DNA of 64,000 bases, taken from positions 308,007 to 372,006 of the forward strand of contig CAVQMN010000002.1 in assembly GCA_963713625.1 (NCBI GenBank), given 5' to 3'. A model generated the notes under the pieces. It ran no database searches. It was not told where the DNA came from and saw nothing but the letters and a program-made list of their open reading frames with translations. Source of the DNA: Bog-756 sp963713625. GTDB lineage: Bacteria > Actinomycetota > Acidimicrobiia > Acidimicrobiales > RAAP-2. The position numbers and the translations under genes are program-made. How positions within the stretch are numbered: position 1 is the stretch's first letter; each line of letters begins with the position of its first letter. Below are positions 8,518 to 16,368 of the stretch, piece by piece.

Positions 8518-9264
8518 CCAGTCTCCGAGGGACTGCCCCGTGCGCCGCATCTGATCCACACTAGGAGGGTTCGATTCCCCCACCCCGGACCGGACAATGG
8601 TTCCCACCGTCCGGTCCGCCTCATCGACCATGCACCGTTTGATCTCCTGTTGACACCACGATCCGAGGTCGTGAGGAGCCTGGCGCAAGGCCTCGGCGAT
8701 GGTTCGAGTCATGTCCGGGTGGGAGGTCAGGCGGAACAGATCGAGATAGTCCCCTCCGGCTTTCTCCGCTCGCGCCGCTCGGCGTTTCGGAGCGGACTGC
8801 AGCTTCATGGCCACCAGACTTCCTGGGGTGGCGATTCGGCACCGAACCTCGGCCACCACCTCTCCACTTTCTTCGGCAATGAGCGTGAGGTCCTCGGCCG
8901 TGTCGAGGGCCCAACGATGGGCCAATACGAAGATACGGTCTGCCTCCCCCTCCGGCAGGAGTTCCGCCGGGATGTCGCTCGCCGGCACGTCTCCAACGGC
9001 GATGCAGTCGATCTTCGTGCCGAGGAGAAGCCCATCGACGCCATCGGTGCTGATGACCGTCTCAACGGCGGTCAGCTCGTCACCATGCTGCGTAGCAACG
9101 GTGTCGAGGTCGTAGGTGACCCGATGAGCCCCCTGGAGCCGGGCAAGAACGGCCAAACCACCGATCACGGCGAACTCTCCGATCGGCACGGCCTCGGCCA
9201 AGGCGGCGAGAGATACCACCAGCGGTGCCACTCCAGAGTTCGCCAGACGGAGTTCACCAGACAC
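8500..9264 (-). CDS. AbiEii-like nucleotidyltransferase toxin, copy A
   Basis: A 254-residue nucleotidyltransferase-fold protein of the AbiEii/DUF1814-like class, the toxin side of type IV AbiE systems. It shows GG at residues 35-36 (IGGLAV), then RVTYDLD with Asp52 and Asp54 as the metal-binding pair, a third acidic Asp86 (KIDCI), and the later MKLQSAPKRRAARAEKAGGDYLDLFRL helix pair where this family has K...R...D. The GTG start at 9262-9264 matches copy C exactly and overlaps the antitoxin gene by 11 bp. It is nearly identical to copy C (62196-62960) and more distant from copy B. It may transfer a nucleotide to an unknown target. Toxin role inferred. Confidence 0.8.
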   Translation of the reverse strand: MSGELRLANSGVAPLVVSLAALAEAVPIGEFAVIGGLAVLARLQGAHRVTYDLDTVATQHGDELTAVETVISTDGVDGLLLGTKIDCIAVGDVPASDIPAELLPEGEADRIFVLAHRWALDTAEDLTLIAEESGEVVAEVRCRIATPGSLVAMKLQSAPKRRAARAEKAGGDYLDLFRLTSHPDMTRTIAEALRQAPHDLGSWCQQEIKRCMVDEADRTVGTIVRSGVGESNPPSVDQMRRTGQSLGDWLLGQG

Positions 9265-10201
9265 GGGCAGTCTCCTGAGGGTTCCAGCCGTCGAGCATCT
9301 CCCTCCCGCGAGCCCGGTCCTGGGCAAGGTCGAGGGCGATGATCAGGCCGTTGGCTACGAGGAAGCCGTCCCGGCTCATCGTCGAGGGCAGGGTGAACCC
9401 ATACCGGGACGGACACACCGCGATCTCTGATCCCGTCCAGCCGGACGGAGCGCCGTAGGCACCGACCACTGTGGCTAGGTCAGTGTCGTCGGCCACATAG
9501 AGCCTGGGCCACCCTCCTGCCGGTCCGGCGGCTAGCGGTGCACCGAGGGAGACGGCACCGAGGGTCCCAGTCAGCCGGAACCGCTCGGGCGGCTCGGGGG
9601 GCGGAGCCTGCGGCATCGGATGCCAGCGAGGCTTCCACTCCTCGGCTACGGCCCAGAACAACTCGGGCACGAACGGCCGGTTGTCCGAACTCACCACTCC
9701 CTGGCTCCGGAGCTCAGACAGGATCTCGGACACCCGGCCCGGGGAACGATCGATCTGCCGGGCAACAGCGTGGACACCCTGTGCCCGGTCGGGATCCACG
9801 AGCAACGCCAGGGCCACATCGAGACCTGTGCCTCTGAATACGCTCACGACCCTTCGGGACGGCACCACCGACCCTGAGGACACTTCGGCATTGACGAAGA
9901 GACCCGGGGCCCTGACCCAGAGGTGCCCCCTTCGATCGAACCAGGCCAGGCCCGCCTGGCTCAGTTCCTCTCTTGCCGCTGTCGAAATCCGGTCAGCAAC
10001 GATGATCGTCGCTGCTCCCCCGTCTGACTCGTGCAGGTGGGCAAGGAGGCGGGCATCGCTTTCGCGCACCGCTTTCAGTTCTTTGACGGCAAAGGGCACA
10101 TGGGCAATCTCGATACAGTCACCGGCCACCAGAACAGGGGAGACGCCGGCGTGCTCCAGGGCCTCGGGCAATCCCTGGGTGTTCGCTGTTCGTGGCACCA
10201 C
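9254..10201 (-). CDS. AbiEi-like antitoxin/winged-helix regulator, copy A
   Basis: A 315-residue partner encoded directly upstream of NTase copy A. The segment IIVADRIS...AGLAWFDRRGHLWVRAPG (about residues 66-100) resembles the conserved domain of AbiEi-family type IV antitoxins. A winged-helix DNA-binding segment follows (about 128-175, with VARQIDRSPGRVSEILSELRSQG). The C-terminus has conserved blocks (YVADDTDLA, CPSRYG, VANGLIIALDLAQDRARGREML) seen in all copies here. It probably represses its own operon and neutralises the NTase. GTG 10201 (or 10198) lies exactly where transcription should begin from a -10 element at 10208-10213, suggesting a leaderless mRNA. Confidence 0.78.
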   Translation of the reverse strand: MVPRTANTQGLPEALEHAGVSPVLVAGDCIEIAHVPFAVKELKAVRESDARLLAHLHESDGGAATIIVADRISTAAREELSQAGLAWFDRRGHLWVRAPGLFVNAEVSSGSVVPSRRVVSVFRGTGLDVALALLVDPDRAQGVHAVARQIDRSPGRVSEILSELRSQGVVSSDNRPFVPELFWAVAEEWKPRWHPMPQAPPPEPPERFRLTGTLGAVSLGAPLAAGPAGGWPRLYVADDTDLATVVGAYGAPSGWTGSEIAVCPSRYGFTLPSTMSRDGFLVANGLIIALDLAQDRARGREMLDGWNPQETARVW

Positions 10202-10207
10202 GAATAC

Positions 10208-10213
10208 AGACTA
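10208..10213 (-). promoter_or_regulatory. probable -10 element of leaderless AbiE-like operon A
   Basis: On the minus strand TAGTCT ends seven bases before GTG 10201, so the expected transcription start coincides with the start codon. No Shine-Dalgarno sequence is present. The same geometry occurs upstream of copies B (18074-18079, TATTCT) and C (63905-63910, TAGTCT). Confidence 0.5.
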
Positions 10214-10378
10214 CCAAAGGCGACCTGCCCGCCGACCACGGTCTAGTGCTTCTGCCTGACGCCCCTGCTGTCATGGAGGCAACCCTGAGGGCATTCACCG
10301 GCGCAGGGGCGGCTCGAATCGGCGTCGTTCGTACACCAGGAGCCTCGAAAGCGACGTAATTAGTAATAAAGTGCTTTT

Positions 10379-10400
10379 TATAGTTTCTATACGTACTATA
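10379..10400. promoter_or_regulatory. AT-rich inverted repeat upstream of hipBA (candidate HipB operator)
   Basis: Within a markedly AT-rich stretch, TATAG-TTT-CTATA (10379-10391) and the arm pair TATAGT (10379-10384) / ACTATA (10395-10400) form overlapping palindromes 20-40 bp before hipB. HipB proteins bind such short AT-rich palindromes to repress their own operon, and this region probably also contains the -10 element. Binding is inferred. Confidence 0.55.
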
Positions 10401-10420
10401 ATGCGACTGAGGTGATCCGA

Positions 10421-10753
10421 GTGAAGCGTACCCATGCCTATCTACCCCAGACACTCGACGCTGTCCGTGTCCTGGGTCTGCAGGTCGCGGCGGCGCGCCG
10501 GAGCCGTCGCATGACAGCCCGGGATCTCGCCGACCGGGCCCATATCACTGCGAAAACCCTCAGCAAGGTGGAGCACGGGGACCCGACCGTCGCCATCGGC
10601 ACCGCCTTCGAGGTGGCCAGCCTCGTCGGCGTCAGCCTGTTCGCTCCTGATCCGGCCGAACTCCCGGCCATCCTCCACCGCCAGGAGGACCGGCTCGCGC
10701 TACTGCCCGGCAGGATCGTCGACCGTCGCGACCCACCATCGAATGAGTTCTGA
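10421..10753 (+). CDS. hipB: HipB-like XRE-family antitoxin
   Basis: A 110-residue DNA-binding antitoxin. A Cro/XRE helix-turn-helix occupies about residues 20-66 (LQVAAARRSRRMTARDLADRAHITAKTLSKVEHGDP, read in pieces), followed by a short tail. GTG 10421 was preferred over GTG 10412 because GAGGTGA at 10409-10415 is an ideal ribosome site for it. It overlaps hipA by 11 bp, so the two are translationally coupled. HipB normally sequesters the HipA kinase and represses the operon through palindromic sites; an AT-rich palindrome lies directly upstream. Lengths and order fit a canonical type II HipBA module. Confidence 0.85.
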   Translation: MKRTHAYLPQTLDAVRVLGLQVAAARRSRRMTARDLADRAHITAKTLSKVEHGDPTVAIGTAFEVASLVGVSLFAPDPAELPAILHRQEDRLALLPGRIVDRRDPPSNEF

Positions 10754-11978
10754 ACACGACCACGCATTCGTCTGGGTGTGGCTACCCGGGAGCATCGAAC
10801 CGGTTGTGGCCGGGCGCCTGGACCTCGTCGGGGATGTGGTCACGTTCATCTACGGCCGCAGCTACCTCGAGCGACCGGAGCGGGTGCCGCTCTTCCTGCC
10901 CGAGCTTCCCCTCGGGGATGCGATCCTCTATCCACTGGACGGCATGCGCGCTCCAGGGTGCATCGTCGACTCCGGTCCCGACAGCTGGGGGCAGCGGGTC
11001 ATCCTCCGCCGTCTGGGGGCTGAGGCCGCAGAACAGGTCGGGCTTCTGACCTACCTCCTCGAGTCGGGCACCGACCGGTTCGGGGCGCTCGACTTCCAGG
11101 CCAGTCCCACGGTGTACGAGCCCCGCATCACCCATGCCCCGTTGGAGGAACTGCTGACAGCCGCCGACCTGGTGGAGGCCGGCCTACCTCTGAGCCCTGA
11201 CCTCGAATTGGCTCTCCTCCACGGTTCGTCGCTGGGTGGGGCACGCCCGAAGGCCCTCGTCAATGGCCCGAACGGCCGGAGGCTGATCGCCAAGTTCGCT
11301 CAACGCTCGGACACTTACCCTGTTGTCAACGCCGAGGGGGCGGCCATGGACCTCGCCCGTCGCGCCGGGTTGCACGTCGCTCCTGCTGAGGTCGTCCACT
11401 GCCTGGATTCCGACGTTCTCCTCGTCGATCGGTTCGACCGGAGCACGGGTGAGGGTGAACGCAGGCTGACCGTGAGCGCGCTGACGATCCTGCAACTCGA
11501 CGAACGTTGGGCCAGGTATGCAACGTACACAGGGCTGAGTGAGGCGATCCGTCTGCGATTCACCGATGCGGCGTCCACGCTGCAGGAACTCTTCTCCCGG
11601 ATCGCCTTCAATATCTGCGTCGGCAACACCGATGACCACGCCCGAAACCACGCCGCCTTCTGGGACGGACGAGGGGAGCGGTTGACGCTCACGCCCGCCT
11701 ACGACCTGTGCCCCCAACAACGTTCGACGGGTGAGGCGAGCCAGGCCATGGCCTACGGTCCCGACGGCGAGCGGCGGTCCCGGCTGGCGCTACTTGTGGA
11801 CGCCGCCCACCTCTATCTCCTTGGCCGAGTCGAGGCCCAGGAGATCGTCGACCGGGTCGTGGCGTTGATCCGGGCCGAGTGGAGTGACGCTGCTGACCAG
11901 GCCCGCCTCACGCAGGCTGACCGGGATCTGCTCTGGGAGAGCCAGATCCTCAATCCGTCGATCTTCTACGAAGGGTGA
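10743..11978 (+). CDS. hipA: HipA-family serine/threonine kinase toxin
   Basis: A 411-residue HipA toxin with the N-subdomain at about residues 8-110 and the kinase core after it. Conserved elements are SSLGGARPK (162-170), the ATP lysine in AKF (184), DRFDR (229-233), the catalytic loop NTDDHARN (295-302) and the metal-binding AYDLCP (319-324). All key kinase residues are present, so it is likely active. E. coli HipA phosphorylates glutamyl-tRNA synthetase and induces growth arrest; the target here is unknown. It is coupled to hipB by an 11-bp overlap, sits among other stress/defence genes in island 1, and ends about 30 bp before the convergent HNH gene. Confidence 0.93.
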   Translation: MSSEHDHAFVWVWLPGSIEPVVAGRLDLVGDVVTFIYGRSYLERPERVPLFLPELPLGDAILYPLDGMRAPGCIVDSGPDSWGQRVILRRLGAEAAEQVGLLTYLLESGTDRFGALDFQASPTVYEPRITHAPLEELLTAADLVEAGLPLSPDLELALLHGSSLGGARPKALVNGPNGRRLIAKFAQRSDTYPVVNAEGAAMDLARRAGLHVAPAEVVHCLDSDVLLVDRFDRSTGEGERRLTVSALTILQLDERWARYATYTGLSEAIRLRFTDAASTLQELFSRIAFNICVGNTDDHARNHAAFWDGRGERLTLTPAYDLCPQQRSTGEASQAMAYGPDGERRSRLALLVDAAHLYLLGRVEAQEIVDRVVALIRAEWSDAADQARLTQADRDLLWESQILNPSIFYEG

Positions 11979-12009
11979 GTCCACTCCAGCTCGACGCAGG
12001 AGTTCGCCT

Positions 12010-13146
12010 CTACTCCAGTGCGGCAAGGGCCAGCCCCGGATCAGCAACAACGACTCGTTTCCGCCCGTGCCACATCGGAACGCCCCCGGGCGGGAGGTGT
12101 GCGTAGATCGACCTCGCCACCGCCAGAGTGCCTGCTGGGTCACTCTCCACTGCGGCCATCTCGGCGATGAGAGCGAGCCCCGCAGCCTGCTCCCGATTGC
12201 GGTGGGTCCAATTGGCGACGAAACCGGGTGCGGCAAGCAGATCGCTCTTGTCGCCGTTGCAGCCCCGATCGGTCAAGACGAAATTCTCCACAGAGTCGTT
12301 TGCGGATCGCACCCGGGGTATGAAGTGGTCGACTTCCGTGACCGCCACGAGCTGTCGGTCACAGTAGAAGCACCGATTGTCCTGGAGATCCCGTAGCCCG
12401 TCACGCAGCATCTTGGGCGGAACGATCCGAGGAGATCCGAAGAGGTGGTGACGCAGATCCTCCTCGACGGTGGCCACCCCGTTGAGGCGGGCGACCATTT
12501 GGGTCCAGTGAAGCTCGACCAGGGGTCGGATCAACGGTGCCAGCCGCACCAGTTCGTCGCCTGCGCCGGGGAGCATCGGAATGACCGGGCCCCTCGGTCC
12601 GTGGCTGCGAAGCCGTTGCACGGAGAAGTGCTGGTTGGCTCCCCAGTCAGGCCCGAGGTCATAGATGAATGGGAACACGGTCTCGCTGGTGCCGACCGTC
12701 TGCAGTCTGGGCAGTGGCTGCTCAGCCAGCGTGCGCTCGATGCGGTCGATGACACCGCTGTACTCGGATGGGAAACGCTGGCGCGCAATCCACAGCGATG
12801 TAGCACCCGCCGGCTCGGCCACCGCACGGAACCCTCGAACGGCATCGATGACGAGGGAGTTCTTGTTGGTGATCTGACGTAGGTCGAGTGCCTCGGACGA
12901 AGCCTCCTGGCGAAACGGAGCCACCTGCACCCAGTAGAGGCTGGCCACCTGTTCGGCGAGGTCACGTGTGGTGAGGTCCGTCGGAGCGAACCCGTCTGCG
13001 TCGCTGTGAAGGGAGCAGAGGTCGAGGATTGCCAGCATGAGGGCAAGCTTGTAGGTAGCGGTGCGTCGGCCCGAATCGATGACTTCCAGCAGACGTTCGG
13101 CGAATCCGGTCCCGGTGGCTGCCGCTATCCCGTCATCATGGGGCAC
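12010..13146 (-). CDS. HNH endonuclease domain protein
   Basis: A 378-residue protein. The last third is an HNH nuclease: CFYC (259-262) zinc knuckle start, VDHFIPR (272-278) with the catalytic His, Asn288 and CNGDK (296-300). The first 250 residues are helical without a recognised domain and may recognise DNA or a signal. Similar HNH proteins are found beside HIT-family hydrolases in defence-type loci, as here, where the HIT gene is divergent 58 bp away. The start is GTG 13144-13146. It is probably a DNA nuclease in an anti-phage or anti-plasmid function, by context only. Confidence 0.82.
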   Translation of the reverse strand: MPHDDGIAAATGTGFAERLLEVIDSGRRTATYKLALMLAILDLCSLHSDADGFAPTDLTTRDLAEQVASLYWVQVAPFRQEASSEALDLRQITNKNSLVIDAVRGFRAVAEPAGATSLWIARQRFPSEYSGVIDRIERTLAEQPLPRLQTVGTSETVFPFIYDLGPDWGANQHFSVQRLRSHGPRGPVIPMLPGAGDELVRLAPLIRPLVELHWTQMVARLNGVATVEEDLRHHLFGSPRIVPPKMLRDGLRDLQDNRCFYCDRQLVAVTEVDHFIPRVRSANDSVENFVLTDRGCNGDKSDLLAAPGFVANWTHRNREQAAGLALIAEMAAVESDPAGTLAVARSIYAHLPPGGVPMWHGRKRVVVADPGLALAALE

Positions 13147-13204
13147 GGCTCATTGTGGCCCACACTCGAGGCGTGGGACTCTCATTCCGTCGTAGCCTCG
13201 AATC

Positions 13205-13618
13205 GTGGAATCTGACCAGTGCCCGTTCTGCCTTCGGATCGAGGGGGGGAAGGTTGGGCTGGCAACTCCACTGGCAGCTACCTTCCCGGATGCCTACCCG
13301 ATCAGTCCGGGCCACACGCTGATAGTTCCCCACCGCCACGAGCCGGATTTCTTCGGCCTGACTCCGGACGAACAGTCCCAGATGCTGGCCTTAGCCGCTG
13401 ATCTCCATCGACGGCTCATCGACGAGTTGGGCTTCGAGGGAGTGAACCTGGGAATCAACTGCGGCGAGGTAGCCGGCCAGACTGTCTCCCACGCCCATCT
13501 TCACTTCATCCCTCGCTACCGAGGAGATATCGCAGAACCCGCCGGCGGCATCCGCTGGCTCATCCCCGAGAAGGCCCGCTACTGGTCGGAGTCACACGAG
13601 CAAATTCGGAACGTCTGA
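13205..13618 (+). CDS. HIT-family protein (nucleotide hydrolase/transferase)
   Basis: A 137-residue histidine-triad protein with the catalytic HAHLH at residues 96-100, an N-terminal zinc-like CPFC (6-9) and the core GHTLIVPHRH. HIT enzymes hydrolyse or transfer nucleoside monophosphates from phosphoramidates or dinucleoside polyphosphates, in the cytoplasm. It starts at GTG 13205, divergent from the HNH gene with only 58 bp between. The pairing suggests that the nuclease and nucleotide-processing enzyme act together, for example HIT clearing adenylylated products, but this is inference. Confidence 0.9.
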   Translation: MESDQCPFCLRIEGGKVGLATPLAATFPDAYPISPGHTLIVPHRHEPDFFGLTPDEQSQMLALAADLHRRLIDELGFEGVNLGINCGEVAGQTVSHAHLHFIPRYRGDIAEPAGGIRWLIPEKARYWSESHEQIRNV

Positions 13619-13653
13619 GCCTCACCGGTTCGCCCCTCAGCCGGCACACATTC

Positions 13654-14565
13654 TCAACCGGCTTGCCGAAACTCCTCGAACCGCTCCTCCAAGAACTCAG
13701 GCCGTGGCTTGTCGTCTAGACGCCGTGGGATGAGAAGCTGCTGCTTGTCGCAAGCCTGCAAGCCATACCGCAGCATTGGTCCGTCGACTTCTTCGAGGAT
13801 GTCCGAACGGACTTCGATCTGCAGGTCGGGGCGAATACCGAGGATGTTCCTGTCGAACGCGGCGTGGTGGATCTTGCAGAGTGCGAGTCCGTTCGGAACG
13901 ATCGGCTCGCCCCGGGGATGGCCGTCGGGCAAGATGTGGGCAGCATCCAGAAGTTCGGTGTGCCGGAGTCGGCAGATGGCACATGAGGAGCGGTAGGCGA
14001 CCAGGACCCTCTGGCGGAACTGAGCTTGATGAACGCGAACGAGCCGTTCCTGCGTGATGTACGCACGTCTCGCCTCGGCGCCGGCATCGACCAACTCATT
14101 GCCACCCAAACTCTGTTCAGCATCAAAGCCGATGGTGAACGTGAGTGATCCTGGGTCGTCAGCCTCCACAAACGCCGGCCACACCGGGAAGTACTGACCA
14201 ACTGAAATCCCCCAGAAGTAGATAAGCGGCAGCTTCTCGGCCATGGCCCTCCGGAGACCTGCGTTCTCCCGGTGGTTGACGTCCTCTCCGCGGTACTTGT
14301 AGCGGAGCAGATGGTCATCGCCGATCTGGTCGTCGTAGGGACGAACCTTTCCCGACTTGGGAGGGGCCGTGGTGATGGACAGAGGCACAGATCCCCCTTG
14401 GGGAATGAAGATTCCCTGAGGCCCCAGCACCCGAACCTGGCCGTTCCGGAACGGGAAGCCCTTCTGGAGTTCGGAGAAGGGCACGACATCGCCATAGATC
14501 TGCCGCAGATCGGCCAACCACGTAAAAGCAGCCATCCGAATCAGACCATCGGTCGTACTGTCCAC
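13654..14565 (-). CDS. HNH restriction endonuclease-like protein (ScoMcrA-like C-terminal domain)
   Basis: A 303-residue protein with a C-terminal HNH nuclease: CAIC (195-198), AHI (209-211), Asn225 and HHAAFD (233-238). This arrangement is typical of the putative restriction endonucleases related to ScoMcrA. The N-terminal half contains FTWLADLRQIYGDVVPFSEL and a central GIFIPQGGSVPLSI / YKYRGED block that such proteins use for base or modification recognition. GTG 14565 was chosen because family homology (xDxxIRxAAFxWL) begins just before the internal Met; the frame is open to 14631. No methyltransferase is adjacent, which fits a type IV enzyme attacking modified DNA. That function is inferred. 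Confidence 0.8.
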   Translation of the reverse strand: MDSTTDGLIRMAAFTWLADLRQIYGDVVPFSELQKGFPFRNGQVRVLGPQGIFIPQGGSVPLSITTAPPKSGKVRPYDDQIGDDHLLRYKYRGEDVNHRENAGLRRAMAEKLPLIYFWGISVGQYFPVWPAFVEADDPGSLTFTIGFDAEQSLGGNELVDAGAEARRAYITQERLVRVHQAQFRQRVLVAYRSSCAICRLRHTELLDAAHILPDGHPRGEPIVPNGLALCKIHHAAFDRNILGIRPDLQIEVRSDILEEVDGPMLRYGLQACDKQQLLIPRRLDDKPRPEFLEERFEEFRQAG

Positions 14566-14759
14566 CAAGCCCGAACAGTAGACGACCTGGCGGCGACCGG
14601 CCCGCGTGCTGCCATCACACACGCCATCCAATTGGGGTGTGGCGAGACACGGCAGTTGGTTCTACCGAATCACGGACCGAGCCCTACGGACGGGGACATA
14701 TCGGGGCCATGAGGCGACGATGGCTCGGCGCCAGCCGTCGCAGACGGCGACGTCGACTC

Positions 14760-15698
14760 CTACTCCACGACTGCACCCAGCATCACGTCGATATCGTCCG
14801 CCACCTCACCGTCTTCCAACGGAAGGGCATGGGCGTAGTTCCGCAGGGTCGTGGACGGATCGCGATGACCGAGCCTGTGTTGAGCCCGGAGGAGCTCGCC
14901 CCGGCCGACCAGGAAGGTGGCCACTGAGTGGCGCAGGCGATGGAGGCTGACACCGACCAGGTCGGCCTCCGCACACAGCTCGGCGAACCAGTGACCCATG
15001 GCGTCGGCGGTGAGGCGCCGTTGGTGGTCTATATCTCGCGAGAACACCCACTCGCCAAAGGGAGCACCCTCTGTTCGTCGACTCCAGGTTCCTTCGCTGG
15101 ACCGCCACAGTTCGACAGTGGTCCGACCGAGGGTGAGCCTGCGGATCCGTTTGGTCTTGGTCGGACCGATCTCCTCCCCGGAGACTCCCCGCTCGATGGT
15201 GAGCACTCTGCCGTCCAGATCGCTGAACTTGAGCCCCACCAACTCTCCCCGACGGGCTCCCGAATCTGCCGCCAGCCGCGTCAGCAGTCGGACTTGTTCG
15301 GCCTTGTGGAGTGCTTTCCGCGAGCCTACCGAACCGTCAAACGCCGCCTCGGCCTTGCCCACCAACACCTCCGACATGCGGAGCAGGGCCAGGACATCCT
15401 GTTCGGGGACGTGCATTCGGGTGCCCGGTCGTGGCGGGCCCCGCATGTCCCGAAGCGAGTTCCGATCGATGATCGATTCGGACTGGGCCCAACCGACAGC
15501 GGAGCGAAGCACCCGGAAGCGGCCGGAGACCACCGACACCCCGGCGCCGGCCTCCCGCCATCGGGCCATGGTCACCCGCACCACCTCCGGGCGGAGGGTG
15601 GCCACCCGCCGTCCGGCGATGGGGTCGGCGCTGAGGGCCTTGACGTTCGACCGGACCCCGACCCAGGTCGATGGTCGCCAGTCGTGCTGGGCAGCCAC
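14760..15698 (-). CDS. int: tyrosine recombinase (island integrase), core-binding and catalytic part
   Basis: The main frame of a phage-type integrase. The core-binding helices lie at about residues 1-85 and the catalytic domain follows. All active-site residues are visible: Arg150 in GARRGEL, a Lys near 181-183, His253 and Arg256 in HRLRH, His278 in GHRD and nucleophile Tyr288 in NYAH. Homology continues upstream of GTG 15698 as TVGELLERW, then passes into another frame that carries the N-terminal arm-binding domain (15725-15934). The gene is thus split by a one-base shift. It lies about 100 bp from att copy 2 (16036-16079), as expected for the enzyme that inserted island 1 into a tRNA-Arg gene. 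Confidence 0.85.
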   Translation of the reverse strand: MAAQHDWRPSTWVGVRSNVKALSADPIAGRRVATLRPEVVRVTMARWREAGAGVSVVSGRFRVLRSAVGWAQSESIIDRNSLRDMRGPPRPGTRMHVPEQDVLALLRMSEVLVGKAEAAFDGSVGSRKALHKAEQVRLLTRLAADSGARRGELVGLKFSDLDGRVLTIERGVSGEEIGPTKTKRIRRLTLGRTTVELWRSSEGTWSRRTEGAPFGEWVFSRDIDHQRRLTADAMGHWFAELCAEADLVGVSLHRLRHSVATFLVGRGELLRAQHRLGHRDPSTTLRNYAHALPLEDGEVADDIDVMLGAVVE

Positions 15699-15724
15699 CC
15701 ACCGCTCGAGCAGCTCCCCGACGG

Positions 15725-15934
15725 TCAGGAACGTGCGGCCCGCCGGATGGACCGGTACTCGGCGAACTGAGCGGCCAACTCACGGCGTCGCTCCTCGGCG
15801 TCCTTGAGTACTCCGCGGAACCAGAACGACCGCTGAACGGTGCGGCCGGAGACCGGATCGACGCCCACGGCAACCCGGATCTCGAACACACCGGGGCGCT
15901 TCTCCCGCAACGATCCCTCGCCCCAGGCACCCAT
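15725..15934 (-). pseudogene. integrase N-terminal arm-binding domain, out of frame with the catalytic part
   Basis: A 69-residue frame (MGAWGEGSLREKRPGVFEIR...) with the three-stranded N-terminal domain of actinophage-type integrases, which binds arm-type sites. It stops at TGA 15725-15727 while the downstream frame reads straight on as RTFLTVGELLERW. One base gained or lost near 15725-15745 would restore a single protein of about 390 residues (14760-15934). It may be true decay, a frameshift that is tolerated, or a sequencing indel. Confidence 0.75.
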
Positions 15935-16035
15935 CGGGCCAAAAATAGGGTCATAAGTAGGGTCACCGGTGGATCCCTACTTTGCCTTCCCGCCAGATTC
16001 AGGCCCCTGAACAGGGACTACGCCCGGAATTTTTT

Positions 16036-16079
16036 AGCGCGCTCGGCAGGATTCGAACCTGCAACCTTCTGATCCGTAG
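16036..16079 (-). repeat. att copy 2: 3' half of tRNA-Arg(ACG)
   Basis: Same piece as at 5008-5052: anticodon loop CTACGGA through a pairable T-arm to the acceptor 3' strand, here without an encoded CCA. No D-arm or 5' acceptor strand precedes it. It separates island 1 from the segment beginning with AbiE-like pair B. The integrase gene is immediately to its left. Confidence 0.8.
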
Positions 16080-16345
16080 CGCGCGTCGGGGTCGTTTCAG
16101 GGAGTCCCACCAGGTCCCAAATGGTCGCAAATATGCAGGTCGGATGGGGTGTGATTTTCGCACCGCGAAATGAGCTGGGATTCAATGCTACGCCCTGAGA
16201 CCCAATTGTTGGCTTTTTCGTTGGCTAAATTCGTTCCTTGCAGGCAGGAGAATCAGAAGGTTTTGACCACTGTTTCACCCCTTGAAAGACCAAGTCAGAA
16301 GGTTTGATCAGAAGGTTTGAAATCGCTCAATTCTCCTCCGGAGAT
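16080..16345. repeat. att-associated flanking repeat with integrase-site-like words (copy 2)
   Basis: About 260 bp right of att copy 2 are closely similar to 61949-62210 beside att copy 3, and partly to 5053-5157 beside att copy 1. The stretch contains three copies of (A)TCAGAAGGTT at 16252-16262, 16295-16304 and 16307-16317. These are inverted relative to the AACCTTCTGAT word inside the tRNA half. A 21-bp T/G-rich motif at 16206-16226 recurs at 62075-62095 and, one base shorter, at 61783-61802. I read it as retained attP-type arm DNA. Confidence 0.65.
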
Positions 16346-16368
16346 GCCCTCCGCTGTCACACGAACTT

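Larger units (their letters stand above)
5008..16079. mobile_element. genomic island 1, flanked by tRNA-Arg 3'-half direct repeats
   Basis: The segment is bounded by two same-orientation copies of a tRNA-Arg(ACG) 3' half (5008-5052 and 16036-16079). A tyrosine recombinase lies about 100 bp inside the right-hand copy, the usual place for an island integrase. The cargo is an oxidoreductase operon with TetR, an AbiE-like toxin/antitoxin pair, HipBA, an HNH nuclease with a divergent HIT protein, and a second HNH nuclease. The integrase reading frame is broken, so the island is probably immobile without help. The limits follow from the repeats; excision has not been observed. Confidence 0.75.
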
